Shown here: positions 7,892 through 16,670 of the stretch, one piece after another
Numbering within the stretch: the stretch's first letter is position 1
Layout of the letters: every line of letters starts with the position of its first letter
Assembly: GCF_028368855.1 (NCBI RefSeq)
Contig: NZ_JAQNCY010000010.1
Span: 62,001 to 126,000 of the forward strand
DNA: 64,000 bases
Origin: Leisingera sp. SS27
GTDB taxonomy: Bacteria > Pseudomonadota > Alphaproteobacteria > Rhodobacterales > Rhodobacteraceae
Reading direction: 5' to 3'
Position numbers and translations under genes: made by a program
Notes under the pieces: model-generated
What the model saw: the letters and a program-made list of their open reading frames with translations, nothing else
Databases searched by the model: none
Told to the model about the DNA's origin: nothing

Positions 7892-9066
7892 CAACGCCTC
7901 CATGCTTGTTGAAGGAGCGATTCTATTTCATCGTTAACTTGATTCAGTGAATCCACCGCACGGTCGTAGGTTGACCTGTGAAACATGGACCTTTCGACCT
8001 CATAGACGGTTTGCTGGGTCAGGCCTGCATCGGAAATCGCGGTGGATTTCAGCATCGGGGCGACCATCACTTCCTCGCCGAACAATTGCCGCAGGAATGC
8101 AACCACCTGTTGCTGCGGGCCGTCGTTCGGCTCGTACCGGTTGATAAGGAAGCGCAGGAAATCGAACTCCAGCGCGGCACCGGCGTTGGAGACCACGTCC
8201 AAAAGCTCGGCGGACATCTGCAGGAACTGCGACATCGAGGCGATGTCGAGCATGTTCGGCACCACAGTGATGATCACGCCGGTGGAGGCGCAGAGCGCCG
8301 ACATGGTCAGATAGCCCAGCTGCGGCGGGCAATCGAAGATGATCACGTCGTAATCCTTCTCGACCTCCTGCAGCGCGGCGGCCATGCGCGAGAAAAACGC
8401 GGGCTGCACGTTGTTGATCAGTGCCTGCGGGGTCTCGTGTTCGAACTCCTGCAGGATCAGCCCGCCGGGGGCGAGGTCCAGATTGGCGAAGTATGTCTCT
8501 TGGATGATGTCGCGCAGGGGCAGGGGGTCATCATAGCGGATTGCGTCATAAATCGTCCCTGTTTCAAGGAAATCGACCTCTGGACGGTATCCGAAAAGCG
8601 TCGTCAGCGACGCCTGCGGGTCGATATCCACCGCCAGCACCCGGTAGCCCTTGAGCGCCAGCCGCTGTGCGGTGTGAATGGACGATGTGGTCTTGCCCGA
8701 TCCGCCCTTGAAATTCAGGAACGACAGCACCTGCACCTTGTCTCCCTCGCGGCGGCCGCGCAGGTAGGTGCCGGGCGTCTTGGCCGCGGCATCCAGGATC
8801 TTGCGCATCTCCATCAGGTCGGCGGCGGAATAGTGGCGGCGCCCGCCCGGGGTGGTGTGCACCTCGGGGAATTTGCCGTCAAAATGCAGCTTGCGCAGGA
8901 AGCTTGGGGAGATCCCCAGCATCTCAGCCGCCTCGCCGGCGCTGAACAGGCGCAATTCCTTCCTTGCATCCGGCGCAAAACTGGCCAGCATGTGGCTGTT
9001 GAGGGCCGCACTGAGGTTCTCCGCGTTCTCGCGGATACGCTGATTGATGTGGAGTGCTACTGCCAC
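7891..9066 (-). CDS. repA: RepA partition ATPase (ParA family, repABC)
   Basis: A 391-residue ParA-type ATPase. The N-terminal region has a MerR/ParA-like helix-turn-helix (FSAGEAAEMLGISPSFLRKL) used for autorepression. The deviant Walker A motif KGGSGKTT is at about residues 119-126, and YDVIIFDCPPQLGYLT matches Walker A'/B regions. RepA drives segregation with RepB and represses the operon. The start is a GTG at 9066; the next in-frame ATG would remove 26 residues. It is the first gene of the repABC operon, with a 470-base upstream region that contains a perfect DnaA box. Confidence 0.95.
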   Translation of the reverse strand: MAVALHINQRIRENAENLSAALNSHMLASFAPDARKELRLFSAGEAAEMLGISPSFLRKLHFDGKFPEVHTTPGGRRHYSAADLMEMRKILDAAAKTPGTYLRGRREGDKVQVLSFLNFKGGSGKTTSSIHTAQRLALKGYRVLAVDIDPQASLTTLFGYRPEVDFLETGTIYDAIRYDDPLPLRDIIQETYFANLDLAPGGLILQEFEHETPQALINNVQPAFFSRMAAALQEVEKDYDVIIFDCPPQLGYLTMSALCASTGVIITVVPNMLDIASMSQFLQMSAELLDVVSNAGAALEFDFLRFLINRYEPNDGPQQQVVAFLRQLFGEEVMVAPMLKSTAISDAGLTQQTVYEVERSMFHRSTYDRAVDSLNQVNDEIESLLQQAWRR

Positions 9067-9279
9067 CTGCTGCCCTCTCGATAGTAACGCTGTTTTGCGT
9101 CAGCGCTTTATTTATCGTTTCTATACGCAATGCGAACGCAGTTGTGCAATAGATTCCTTCAGTTAGAGGTTGCAGCGGGGCTTGCCGGTTCCCCGCCAGA
9201 CACGGTGTATTTCGATTGAATTTCCTGTAAGCCATTGAAATTGAATGATGCGCTAGGTGTCAGAGGCACAATCACGGCC

Positions 9280-9288
9280 TGTGGATAA
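9280..9288 (-). promoter_or_regulatory. perfect DnaA box upstream of repA
   Basis: TGTGGATAA, the complement of TTATCCACA, matches the DnaA-box consensus exactly. A single 9-mer can occur by chance in 64 kb, but its place 214 bases upstream of repA makes a role in replication or repA control reasonable. Confidence 0.45.
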
Positions 9289-9417
9289 TTTTTCGATGCG
9301 GTATGCATGATGCGCAAAAACGATGGGGCCCGCGAGTCGCAAAGCCAGGGAGATTCCCGGAAAAACTGCTTATTTAGGGTCTATTCGCATGTTCTGTGCC
9401 TTGTGCGGGATTAACGG

Positions 9418-9433
9418 GTCCTGCCCCCAGGAC
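9418..9433. repeat. small hairpin upstream of mttB
   Basis: GTCCTG (9418-9423) and CAGGAC (9428-9433) form a six-base-pair stem with a CCCC loop about 105 bases upstream of the mttB start. There is no following T-run, so it is not an intrinsic terminator; it may be a leader structure or an operator. Confidence 0.3.
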
Positions 9434-9536
9434 GGTTCCGCCGGGCAGAGTGTCGGTTTTTGCAACCGGATTTCGCAATCCTGCAGGTGAAACCCGATTC
9501 ATTTGGTGAAACTTACTGTCAAAGGAGACCCCTGCG

Positions 9537-11093
9537 ATGACTGAGCAAGCCACTGCCCCGCGCACCCGCTCCGGCGGCCGCCACGCCCGCCGCGCCCTGC
9601 GCACCGCCCCGAAATTCGACATGCTGCCGGGCCTGACCCGCAATATCCCGCTGTGCGAGGTGATGGACGGTGCCCAGGTTGAGATGATCGACAACGCCTC
9701 GATGGACATTCTGGAAAACGTGGGTGTCCAGTTCCGCGACCCCATCGCGCTGGAGGATTGGAAACGCGCAGGCGCCAAGGTCGCGGGCGAGCTGGTCTAT
9801 CTCGACCACGGCCTGGTGCGGGAACTGATCAAGACCATTCCCAGCGATTTCACCTATCACGCGCGCGACCCCAAGAAGAACATCCGTCTCGGCGGCAGGC
9901 ATTCGATGTTCATCCCGATGACCGGCGCGCCGTTCCTGCGTGATCTGGACGACGTGCGCCGCAATCCGATGCTGGAAGACCTGGCGATGTTCCACAAGCT
10001 GGCGCATATGATGCCGGCGATGCATTCCTCGGCGCATCACATCGTGGAACCCTATGATCACCCGATCAGCCAGCGGCATCTGCGGATCACCTATTCGTCG
10101 ATGAAATACTCCGACAAGACGTTCATGGGCATGACCACCAGCCCCAAGAACGCCGAGGATGTGATCGACATGTGCGCGATCCTGTTCGGAGAGGATTTCA
10201 TCGACAGCCACCCGGTCGTTACGGGCAACTGCAACGGCAACTCGCCGCTGGTCTGGGATGAGACCATGCTGGGTGCCATGCGCGCCTTCTGCCGCAGGAA
10301 TCAGCCGGTGCTGTGCTCTCCTTTCGTGCTGGGCGGCGCCAATACGCCTGCGTCCGTCCCCGCAACCGTTGCGCAGCTGAATGCTGAGGCGCTGAGCGCA
10401 CTGGCCTATACCCAAGTGATCCGCAAGGGCGCGCCGGCGATCTATGGCCATTACCTGTCGACCGTCAGCATGAAATCCGGCGCGCCGATGGCGGGCACGC
10501 CCGAGATTTCGCTGATGAACTTCATGATAGGACAGATGGCGCGGTATTACGGCGTGCCATGGCGCACTTCCAACACGCTGGGCGGTGCCAAGACGTTTGA
10601 TGCGCAGGCGGGTTATGAATCCGCCACCACCCTGTCGGCGGTCATGCATGCCGGCGCCAATTACATCTGGCACTCGGCAGGCTGGAACGAGGCGGGCATG
10701 CACTGCTCTGTCGCCAAATTCATCGTCGATGCAGAGCAATGCGCCATGGCATACCGGATGGCGGAAGGCCCGAAATGGCATGATTTTGATCAGGCGCTGG
10801 CGGCGGTGCCGGATGTCGGCCCCGGCGGCCACTACCTGGGCCACCCGCATACGCAGGAGAACTTCCAGGAGGCATTCTTCATGCCGGAGCTGTTCGACAA
10901 TAACTCGATCGAGCAATGGCAGGCTGAAGGCAGCGTCGAGATCACCGAACGCGCCCTGACCCGCGCGAAAAAGCTGCTGGCGGAATACCAGGAGCCAAAG
11001 CTGGATCAGGCCAAGAATGAAGAGCTTCTGGAATATATCACCCGGCGCGAGCGGGAAATCCCCGCGGCGGATGAGCTGAACCAAAGCTACTAG
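9537..11093 (+). CDS. MttB-family (trimethylamine methyltransferase-like) corrinoid methyltransferase, non-pyrrolysine
   Basis: A 518-residue MttB superfamily protein. Recognisable segments are [55 protein letters not shown] and [18 protein letters not shown]. True archaeal MttB reads an in-frame amber codon as pyrrolysine; this frame is open without one, so it belongs to the non-Pyl group, whose known members demethylate glycine betaine, proline betaine, carnitine or related quaternary amines by methyl transfer to a corrinoid protein. No corrinoid-binding partner or reactivase is in the window. AAAGGAG precedes the ATG, and a strong terminator at 11109-11142 follows the gene, so it may be transcribed alone. 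Its neighbour is an HpbD-like betaine epimerase, which suggests a proline- or hydroxyproline-betaine substrate. Confidence 0.85.
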   Translation: MTEQATAPRTRSGGRHARRALRTAPKFDMLPGLTRNIPLCEVMDGAQVEMIDNASMDILENVGVQFRDPIALEDWKRAGAKVAGELVYLDHGLVRELIKTIPSDFTYHARDPKKNIRLGGRHSMFIPMTGAPFLRDLDDVRRNPMLEDLAMFHKLAHMMPAMHSSAHHIVEPYDHPISQRHLRITYSSMKYSDKTFMGMTTSPKNAEDVIDMCAILFGEDFIDSHPVVTGNCNGNSPLVWDETMLGAMRAFCRRNQPVLCSPFVLGGANTPASVPATVAQLNAEALSALAYTQVIRKGAPAIYGHYLSTVSMKSGAPMAGTPEISLMNFMIGQMARYYGVPWRTSNTLGGAKTFDAQAGYESATTLSAVMHAGANYIWHSAGWNEAGMHCSVAKFIVDAEQCAMAYRMAEGPKWHDFDQALAAVPDVGPGGHYLGHPHTQENFQEAFFMPELFDNNSIEQWQAEGSVEITERALTRAKKLLAEYQEPKLDQAKNEELLEYITRREREIPAADELNQSY

Positions 11094-11108
11094 GTTTCCT
11101 CCCCGACT

Positions 11109-11142
11109 GGCCCGCCCCCGCGATAGAGGGCGGGCCTTTTTT
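11109..11142 (+). terminator. intrinsic terminator after the first mttB homologue
   Basis: GGCCCGCCC (11109-11117) pairs perfectly with GGGCGGGCC (11128-11136) around a 10-base loop and is followed by six T residues (11137-11142). Confidence 0.88.
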
Positions 11143-11158
11143 CTACAGGGCACAGAAC

Positions 11159-12262
11159 ATGAAAATCGCGGAAATCCATATCTATCAGCACGATCTGCCG
11201 GTGAAAAACGGCCCCTACACGATGGCTAATGCAGAGGTCTGGGCGCTGGACACGACGCTGGTAAAACTGGTGGCGGACAACGGGCTGACGGGCTGGGGCG
11301 AGACCTGCCCGATTGGCCCCACCTATGCCGAGGCCCATGCTGGAGGTGCCCGCGCGGCGCTGGTTGCGATGGCCGAAGGGCTGATCGGGGCCGAGGTGGC
11401 ACCGGTGAGCCTGCACCGGCAGATGGACGGGCTCTTGAACGGTCACAGCTACGCCAAGGCCGCCATCGACATCGCGGCGCATGATCTCTTGGGCAAGCAC
11501 TTGGGTGTCAGCGTCTCAACTCTCCTGGGCGGCGCAGCTACGGACCGCGTGCCGTCCTACTACGCCACCGGCGTCGGCGCCCCGGACGATATTGCGCGCC
11601 TCGCGGCAGACAAACTGGAAGAGGGCTATCCGCGCTTGCAGATCAAGGCCGGCGGCCGCCCGGTGGAGCTGGACATTGAGACCATCCGCAAGGTCTGGGA
11701 AGTGGTTCGCGGTTCCGGGATGCAGCTGGCGGTGGACGGCAACCGGGGCTGGACCACGCGGGATGCGCTGCGTGTCAGCCGGGAATGCCCAGATGTGCCT
11801 TTTATCATGGAGCAGCCCTGCAACACGCTGGAAGACCTGCAGAAAATCCGCCCTCAGGTCAGCCATGGCATTTATTTGGATGAAAACAGCACCAGCCTGA
11901 ACACGGTGATCACCGCTGCGGGCACTGGTCTGGTGGATGGTTTCGGCATGAAGGTCACCCGCATCGGCGGACTGCATCCAATGCGCACCTTCCGCGACAT
12001 CTGCGAGGCCCGCAACCTGCCGCATACCTGCGACGACAGCTGGGGCGGCGATATCATTGCCGCGGCCTGCACCCACATCGGCGCCACCGTGAAACCGGGG
12101 CTGCTGGAGGGCGTCTGGCTGGCGGCGCCTTATATCGAAGGCAACTATGATGCGGAAAACGGCCTCCGCATTCAGGGCGGCCATATCGCGGTGCCGCAGG
12201 GGCCCGGTCTGGGCATCACCCCGGACGAGACCCTGTTCGGCGCGCCGGTAGCCTCATTCTGA
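11159..12262 (+). CDS. HpbD-like enolase-superfamily enzyme (4-hydroxyproline betaine 2-epimerase or cis-3-hydroxyproline dehydratase subgroup)
   Basis: A 367-residue MR/MLE-type enolase-superfamily member. Metal ligands are Asp193 (VDGN), Glu219 (MEQP) and Asp241 (LDEN); candidate acid/base lysines are Lys163 (QIKAGG) and Lys265 (GMKVTR). The start [15 protein letters not shown] and the segments [20 protein letters not shown] and [11 protein letters not shown] closely resemble what I recall of HpbD from Pelagibaca bermudensis, which epimerises hydroxyproline betaine and proline betaine. A related subgroup dehydrates cis-3-hydroxy-L-proline, and sequence reading does not separate the two. It begins 17 bases after the mttB terminator and is closely followed by two SDR genes, so the three form an operon. 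Confidence 0.75.
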   Translation: MKIAEIHIYQHDLPVKNGPYTMANAEVWALDTTLVKLVADNGLTGWGETCPIGPTYAEAHAGGARAALVAMAEGLIGAEVAPVSLHRQMDGLLNGHSYAKAAIDIAAHDLLGKHLGVSVSTLLGGAATDRVPSYYATGVGAPDDIARLAADKLEEGYPRLQIKAGGRPVELDIETIRKVWEVVRGSGMQLAVDGNRGWTTRDALRVSRECPDVPFIMEQPCNTLEDLQKIRPQVSHGIYLDENSTSLNTVITAAGTGLVDGFGMKVTRIGGLHPMRTFRDICEARNLPHTCDDSWGGDIIAAACTHIGATVKPGLLEGVWLAAPYIEGNYDAENGLRIQGGHIAVPQGPGLGITPDETLFGAPVASF

Positions 12263-12274
12263 GTGGAGAACGTT

Positions 12275-13009
12275 ATGGATTTTCAGGGAAAATGCGCGCT
12301 GGTCACTGGCGCGGCGGGCGGCATCGGGGCTGCCATCGTACAGCGCCTGCGGGCGGCGGGGGCCAGGGTGGCGGCCGCCGACCGCGACACCCGTGCAATC
12401 GAGGCTGAGGCGCATCTGCCGGGTGATCTTCTGGATGCGGATTACGCCAATGCCTTGCCGCAGGCGGCCCATCTGGCACTTGGCGGACTGGACATCGTCA
12501 TCAACAACGCGGGCGTCATCACCCGCGGTGCGGTGACCGAAACCTCGGACGCGGACTGGGATCTGTCGATGGGGGTGAATGTCGAAGCACCCTTCCGCAT
12601 CTGCCGCGCCGCGATCCCGATCCTGGCGAGCGCGGGCGGCGGCGCCATCGTCAACACCGCCTCCTGCTGGGGCGGCAAGGCGCCGGGGCCGAACCACGCG
12701 CTTTACTGCATGACCAAGGCGGCCATTGCCTCGCTGACGCAATGCATGGGAATGGATCACGCCCATCAGGGCATCCGCATCAACGCGGTCTGCCCGAATG
12801 AGGTGAACACACCGATGCTGCGGACCGGGTTCGAAAAGCGCGGCTTTGATCCCGATACCGCGGTGGCGGAGCTGGGCAAATCCGTGCCGCTGGGCCGGAT
12901 TGCCGAGCCGGAGGATATTGCCGATGTGGTTCTGTTCCTGGCCTCTGATGCCGCGCGCTACATGTGCGGTGCGCTGGTTGAGGCCAATGGCGGGAAACCG
13001 GTGTCATGA
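12275..13009 (+). CDS. short-chain dehydrogenase/reductase
   Basis: A 244-residue classical SDR. The NAD(P)-binding motif TGAAGGIG is near residue 11, NNAG is present in VINNAGV, the catalytic Ser lies in VNTASCWGG and the YxxxK motif is YCMTK. I start at ATG 12275, with GGAGAA six bases upstream; an in-frame GTG at 12263 is a weaker choice. The gene follows the HpbD-like gene by 12 bases and overlaps the next SDR by four (ATGA). It probably oxidises or reduces a hydroxyl/keto intermediate of the pathway; the substrate is unknown. Confidence 0.85.
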   Translation: MDFQGKCALVTGAAGGIGAAIVQRLRAAGARVAAADRDTRAIEAEAHLPGDLLDADYANALPQAAHLALGGLDIVINNAGVITRGAVTETSDADWDLSMGVNVEAPFRICRAAIPILASAGGGAIVNTASCWGGKAPGPNHALYCMTKAAIASLTQCMGMDHAHQGIRINAVCPNEVNTPMLRTGFEKRGFDPDTAVAELGKSVPLGRIAEPEDIADVVLFLASDAARYMCGALVEANGGKPVS

Positions 13010-13740
13010 TGCGGTTTCAGAATAAGATCGCGCTGGTCACCGGCGGGCGCAGCGGCATCGGGCAGGCGATTGCCCGGCGGCTGCGCGATGAGGGTGCGCG
13101 GGTGTTCACCGCGCAGCGCGGTGCGGATCCGGAGTTCGAGGCGATCCCGGCGGATTTCACCGATCCGGACTGCCCTGCGCAGGTCTTGGCGGAGGTCGCC
13201 AGCAGGGCAGGGGGGCTGGATGTGCTGGTGAATAACGCGGGCATGATGCAGGAGGCGCGGGTTGAGGAGATGACCCTCGCCGATTGGCAGCGCAATCTGA
13301 CCGTGAACCTCACCGCGCCCTTCCTGATGATCCAGGCCGCGCTGCCTCATCTGCGCAAGGCCAAGGGCAGCATCGTCAACACAGGCTCTATTGAAGGCTT
13401 GGGCAGCAATCCGGGCCATGCAGCCTACTGCGCCTCCAAGGCCGGGCTGCACGGGCTGACCCGCGCGGTGGCAGTGGACCACGGGCACGAGGGCATCCGC
13501 TGCAACGCGGTGGCGCCGGGCTGGATTGACACCGATCTCAACATGGATTTCATCGAAAGCATGCCGGACCCGGAGGCCTTCCGCCGCGATATCGGCCGCA
13601 TCCACCCGGTGGCGCGCACCGGCAAGCCGGAGGAAGTGGCGGCGCTGGTGGCCTTCCTGGCCTCCGGGGACGCGGGCTTCATCACCGGCCAGGTCTATAC
13701 CGTCGACGGCGGGCGGATGGCCAAGCTGAGCCTGCCATAA
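13006..13740 (+). CDS. short-chain dehydrogenase/reductase
   Basis: A second 244-residue classical SDR, clearly paralogous in layout to the upstream one: TGGRSGIG cofactor motif, NNAGMM, Ser in VNTGSIEG and YCASK as the catalytic Tyr/Lys pair. The start ATG overlaps the upstream stop codon, which implies translational coupling. A tandem SDR pair after an epimerase suggests successive or stereoisomer-specific oxidation of hydroxyl groups, for example on a hydroxyproline-derived intermediate; this is inference. A conserved intergenic element and hairpin follow at 13768-13821. Confidence 0.85.
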   Translation: MMRFQNKIALVTGGRSGIGQAIARRLRDEGARVFTAQRGADPEFEAIPADFTDPDCPAQVLAEVASRAGGLDVLVNNAGMMQEARVEEMTLADWQRNLTVNLTAPFLMIQAALPHLRKAKGSIVNTGSIEGLGSNPGHAAYCASKAGLHGLTRAVAVDHGHEGIRCNAVAPGWIDTDLNMDFIESMPDPEAFRRDIGRIHPVARTGKPEEVAALVAFLASGDAGFITGQVYTVDGGRMAKLSLP

Positions 13741-13767
13741 AACGGCTCTCCAAGGCCCGGATCCCTC

Positions 13768-13821
13768 TTCATCTGGCTGAAAGTATCCCGGGGGAGGCCG
13801 CAGGCCGGGGGCAGCGCCCCC
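13768..13821. repeat. recurring convergent-end element with hairpin (copy 1)
   Basis: Begins TTCATCTGGCTGAAAGTATC, then CCGGGGG, and ends with GGGGGC/GCCCCC pairing (13807-13821). A related element with the same order, TTCATCT...AAA.TA..CCGGGG then a G/C-rich hairpin, is at 45561-45608. Both lie between converging genes, so a bidirectional terminator role is likely. Confidence 0.55.
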
Positions 13822-13830
13822 CTCAACCTG

Positions 13831-15171
13831 CTATTCCTTCCCGGACCGCCATTCCTTCCACATCAGGTAGGTATTGGCGCCAAGGGAGGTAAAGGGTTCC
13901 GGCGGCAATTTGGGCGGCAGCGGCTGGGCCAGGAAATGGCTGGCAATCTGTGATCCGCCTTGCAGCAGCAGTTCGGCAATGCCCATGCCCTGCAAGGTGC
14001 CGCGGGCGATGCCGAGGCCGTTCTGGCAGCAGGCGGAAAAGACGCCCTGGTCCAGCTCTCCGAACGCCGCCGAGCCGTTGCGGCTGAGGCAGAGCATGCC
14101 CGCCCATCGGTGTTCCATCTTGACCCCTTCCAGCTGCGGGAAGCGTTCGTTGAACTTGCGGTCATGCACCCAGCCAGCATTGCGCAGGCGCATTTGACTG
14201 GTCTCGATCGTCGGGTGAAAACTGGAGCAGCTGCGGATCAGAATCCTGTCGCCGTAAGAGCCGGAAATCCGCCGCACAGACGTGCCCATCGGGTTCGCGG
14301 GCGTCACCGACCAGCGGGAGGCGCCGCCCAGCCGCTTGATCTGTTCCGGTGTCAGCTGTTCGGTCATCGAGGCGTAAAGGCAGATATGCATCAGGCGGCG
14401 CTGGTAGAAACCGAAGCTTTCCAGGTGGCCGTTGCTGGCGAGGATGACTTTACCGGTGCTGATGCACCCTTTGGGGGTCGTGACCAGCCAGCCGCCCGCC
14501 TGTTTTTCAAACCCGGTGGCCGGGGTGGTTTCAAAGACCCTGATCTGCCCCGCCAGATGCGCCGACAGGGCGCGGATGTAGGCGGCGGGCTGGATCATCA
14601 CCGTCCCCGGCGCATAGAGGCCGGAAGTGTAATGCGGGCTGCCGGTGCGTTCCTGCATCTCCTGCCGGCTCAGCAGCTGATGCGGCTCTCCCAGCCGCTC
14701 CAGATGGGCGGCGAAATCGCGGTTGTGTTTGTCGCCTGCGCGGGTGGCGGCGGCGTTGATCTTGCCCGCGGGGTCGAACATCTCCTGCGGCAGGGCGCAG
14801 TCCCCGGCCACCTCCGTGGCAAAGGATATCGCCTTGCGGTTCATGGCGATGGCGGCCCGGTCAGCCTCCAATGCGTCGCCTGCATAATTGTCCGAGGCCA
14901 GATCATGCGGCAGGTCGATCATGAAACCGGAGTTGCGCCCGGCAGACCCCTCGGCAAAACGCCCGGCCTCCAGCAGGGCCACCTTCAGCGAGGGGTCCAG
15001 CTGGTGCAGGCGGCGGGCGGCGGACAGGCCCGCAAATCCGCCGCCGATGATGGTCACATCGGCGGTCAGGTCGTGATCCAGCACCGGCAGCGGGGCCTGC
15101 GGCGGCAGGATGGCATTCCATCCCGCCGCGCCGGTCTGCCGGGGCAGGCGTTTGGCAGTGTAGGCGGTCAA
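13831..15171 (-). CDS. FAD-dependent amine/amino-acid oxidase (DAO family, PuuB-like)
   Basis: A 446-residue DAO-family flavoprotein. The dinucleotide-binding motif IIGGGFAGLSAARRL is at about residues 41-55, preceded by a 40-residue lead typical of gamma-glutamylputrescine oxidase-like proteins. SAGRNSGFMIDLPHDL and a C-terminal NGLGIARGTLQGMGIAELLL stretch are also family-like. It oxidises a C-N bond of an amine or imino acid and releases hydrogen peroxide or passes electrons on. In the leftward operon GntR-DapA-aldehyde dehydrogenase-oxidase, the last three match the classes used in hydroxyproline breakdown (D-hydroxyproline oxidase, pyrroline-carboxylate deaminase, semialdehyde dehydrogenase). 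Polyamine-type oxidation is the main alternative. Its start overlaps the aldehyde dehydrogenase stop. Confidence 0.8.
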   Translation of the reverse strand: MTAYTAKRLPRQTGAAGWNAILPPQAPLPVLDHDLTADVTIIGGGFAGLSAARRLHQLDPSLKVALLEAGRFAEGSAGRNSGFMIDLPHDLASDNYAGDALEADRAAIAMNRKAISFATEVAGDCALPQEMFDPAGKINAAATRAGDKHNRDFAAHLERLGEPHQLLSRQEMQERTGSPHYTSGLYAPGTVMIQPAAYIRALSAHLAGQIRVFETTPATGFEKQAGGWLVTTPKGCISTGKVILASNGHLESFGFYQRRLMHICLYASMTEQLTPEQIKRLGGASRWSVTPANPMGTSVRRISGSYGDRILIRSCSSFHPTIETSQMRLRNAGWVHDRKFNERFPQLEGVKMEHRWAGMLCLSRNGSAAFGELDQGVFSACCQNGLGIARGTLQGMGIAELLLQGGSQIASHFLAQPLPPKLPPEPFTSLGANTYLMWKEWRSGKE

Positions 15172-16667
15172 TCCACGGCCTCGTCAGCGTCGTCGGCCAG
15201 GTCGATCCAGATGGTTTTCAGCTGGGTGTACTGGTCGTGGGCGTGGACAGAGTTGTCGCGGCCGCCAAAGCCCGACTGTTTGTAGCCGCCGAAGGGCGTC
15301 GAGATGTCGCCCTCGCCAAAGCTGTTCACTGTCACTGTGCCTGCCCGGATGGCCCGCGCGCCGCGGATCGCGCGTTTGGCATTGGCGGTGAAGATCGAGG
15401 CGCAGAGGCCGTATTGCGTGTCATTGGCGATCTGGATTGCCTCGTCGAAACCGGAAACCTTAATCACCGACAGGACGGGGCCAAAGATCTCCTCGCGTGC
15501 CAGCACTGCGTCATTGCCCGGCACCTCGACCACGGTGGGTTCAACAAAGGCGCCGCACTGTGTCTTGCCGCCCAGCACCACATTGTCTGCCTGTTCCAGA
15601 TAGCCGCAGACCTTGTCGAAATGCGCAGATGAAACCAGCGCGCCCATGCGGGTTTCTGGGTCCAGCGGATCGCCGATGTTCCACGCCTTGGCGTGATGGG
15701 TGATGCGCTCCAGCAGCTCTGCCTTGACGTCCTTGTGCACGATCAGGCGGGAGGAGGCGGAGCAGTTCTCGCCCATGTTCCAGAAGGCGCCGTTGACGAT
15801 GTGCTGGGCCACCCGGTCAAGGTTTTCGGCGTCGTCCATCACAATGGCCGGGTTCTTGCCGCCCATTTCCAGCACCACTTCCTTGGCGTTGCTCTCGGCT
15901 GAGTAGGTCAGGAAGCGCTTGCCGGTCACGGTGGAGCCGGTGAAGGACACCATGTCGATATCCATGTGGCGGCCGATGGGCTCGCCCACCTCGGCACCGC
16001 CGCCGGGCACGATGTTCAGCACGCCGCGGGGCAGTCCGGCTTCCATTGCCAGTTCCGCGACGCGCAGCGCGGTCAGGGTGGTTTCCGCTGCCGGTTTCAC
16101 CACCACGGAGCAGCCTGCGGCCAGTGCCGGGCCGATCTTCCAGGCCAGCATCAATAGCGGGAAGTTCCAGGGCAGCACCAGGCCCACGACGCCGATGGGC
16201 TCCCGCACCACCATGGCGATGTGATCGTCGGAGGCTGGCGAGACCTGGTCATAGATCTTGTCGATGGCTTCGGCGTGCCATTTGATGCAGTGGATGGTTT
16301 CCGGAACATCGACGGTTTCGCAGTCATAGATGGTCTTGCCGCTGTCGAGGCTTTCCATCACTGCCAGTTCGCGGGCGTTGCGTGTCATCAGTTTGCAGAG
16401 CCGGATCAGCACGTCCTTGCGTTCGGACGGGTGCAGGCGGGACCAGCGGCCATCGTCGAAGGCTTCGCGGGCTTTCTCAACCGCAACATCAACGTCGTCG
16501 GCACCGCAGGATGCGATGTCCGCCAGCTTTTCGCCGGTGGCCGGGTTCACGGTTTCAAAGGTTTTGCCGGAAGCAGCCGGGCAGTATTTGCCGTCAATGA
16601 ACGCCGCCGTCGGCAGGTCCAGATTGGCGGCGATGGATTTGTATTCGTCCTGAGTGAGCAGTGTCAT
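15168..16667 (-). CDS. NAD(P)-dependent aldehyde dehydrogenase
   Basis: A 499-residue aldehyde dehydrogenase. It has the cofactor segment GLVLPWNFPLLMLAWKIGPA, the general-base Glu in LEMGGKNPA and the catalytic Cys in GENCSASS. The C-terminus has GTVTVNSFGEGDISTPFGGY. It overlaps the downstream oxidase by four bases and follows the DapA-family gene by three, so the products probably act in sequence: the oxidase or lyase makes a semialdehyde and this enzyme oxidises it to the acid. By sequence it is closest in style to PuuC-like dehydrogenases; alpha-ketoglutarate semialdehyde is a context-based guess. Confidence 0.88.
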   Translation of the reverse strand: MTLLTQDEYKSIAANLDLPTAAFIDGKYCPAASGKTFETVNPATGEKLADIASCGADDVDVAVEKAREAFDDGRWSRLHPSERKDVLIRLCKLMTRNARELAVMESLDSGKTIYDCETVDVPETIHCIKWHAEAIDKIYDQVSPASDDHIAMVVREPIGVVGLVLPWNFPLLMLAWKIGPALAAGCSVVVKPAAETTLTALRVAELAMEAGLPRGVLNIVPGGGAEVGEPIGRHMDIDMVSFTGSTVTGKRFLTYSAESNAKEVVLEMGGKNPAIVMDDAENLDRVAQHIVNGAFWNMGENCSASSRLIVHKDVKAELLERITHHAKAWNIGDPLDPETRMGALVSSAHFDKVCGYLEQADNVVLGGKTQCGAFVEPTVVEVPGNDAVLAREEIFGPVLSVIKVSGFDEAIQIANDTQYGLCASIFTANAKRAIRGARAIRAGTVTVNSFGEGDISTPFGGYKQSGFGGRDNSVHAHDQYTQLKTIWIDLADDADEAVD

Positions 16668-16670
16668 GGA

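Larger units (their letters stand above)
9067..9536. other. 470-base repA-mttB intergenic region
   Basis: This stretch separates divergent repA (leftward) and the mttB homologue (rightward), so it must hold both promoters. Visible elements are a perfect DnaA box (9280-9288), a GTCCTG/CAGGAC hairpin (9418-9433), and the ribosome site AAAGGAG before mttB. No open reading frame with convincing features was seen, and no parS-like palindrome occurs on this side of the rep genes. Confidence 0.6.

Noticed and set aside
9537-11093. Possible pyrrolysine-containing trimethylamine methyltransferase
   Set aside because: The frame is continuous with no in-frame amber codon, and no pyl genes are in the window, so it is a non-pyrrolysine MttB homologue.
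9519-11153. Open frame opposite the first mttB homologue
   Set aside because: Antisense shadow; the plus-strand protein has clear MttB family motifs and a ribosome site and terminator.
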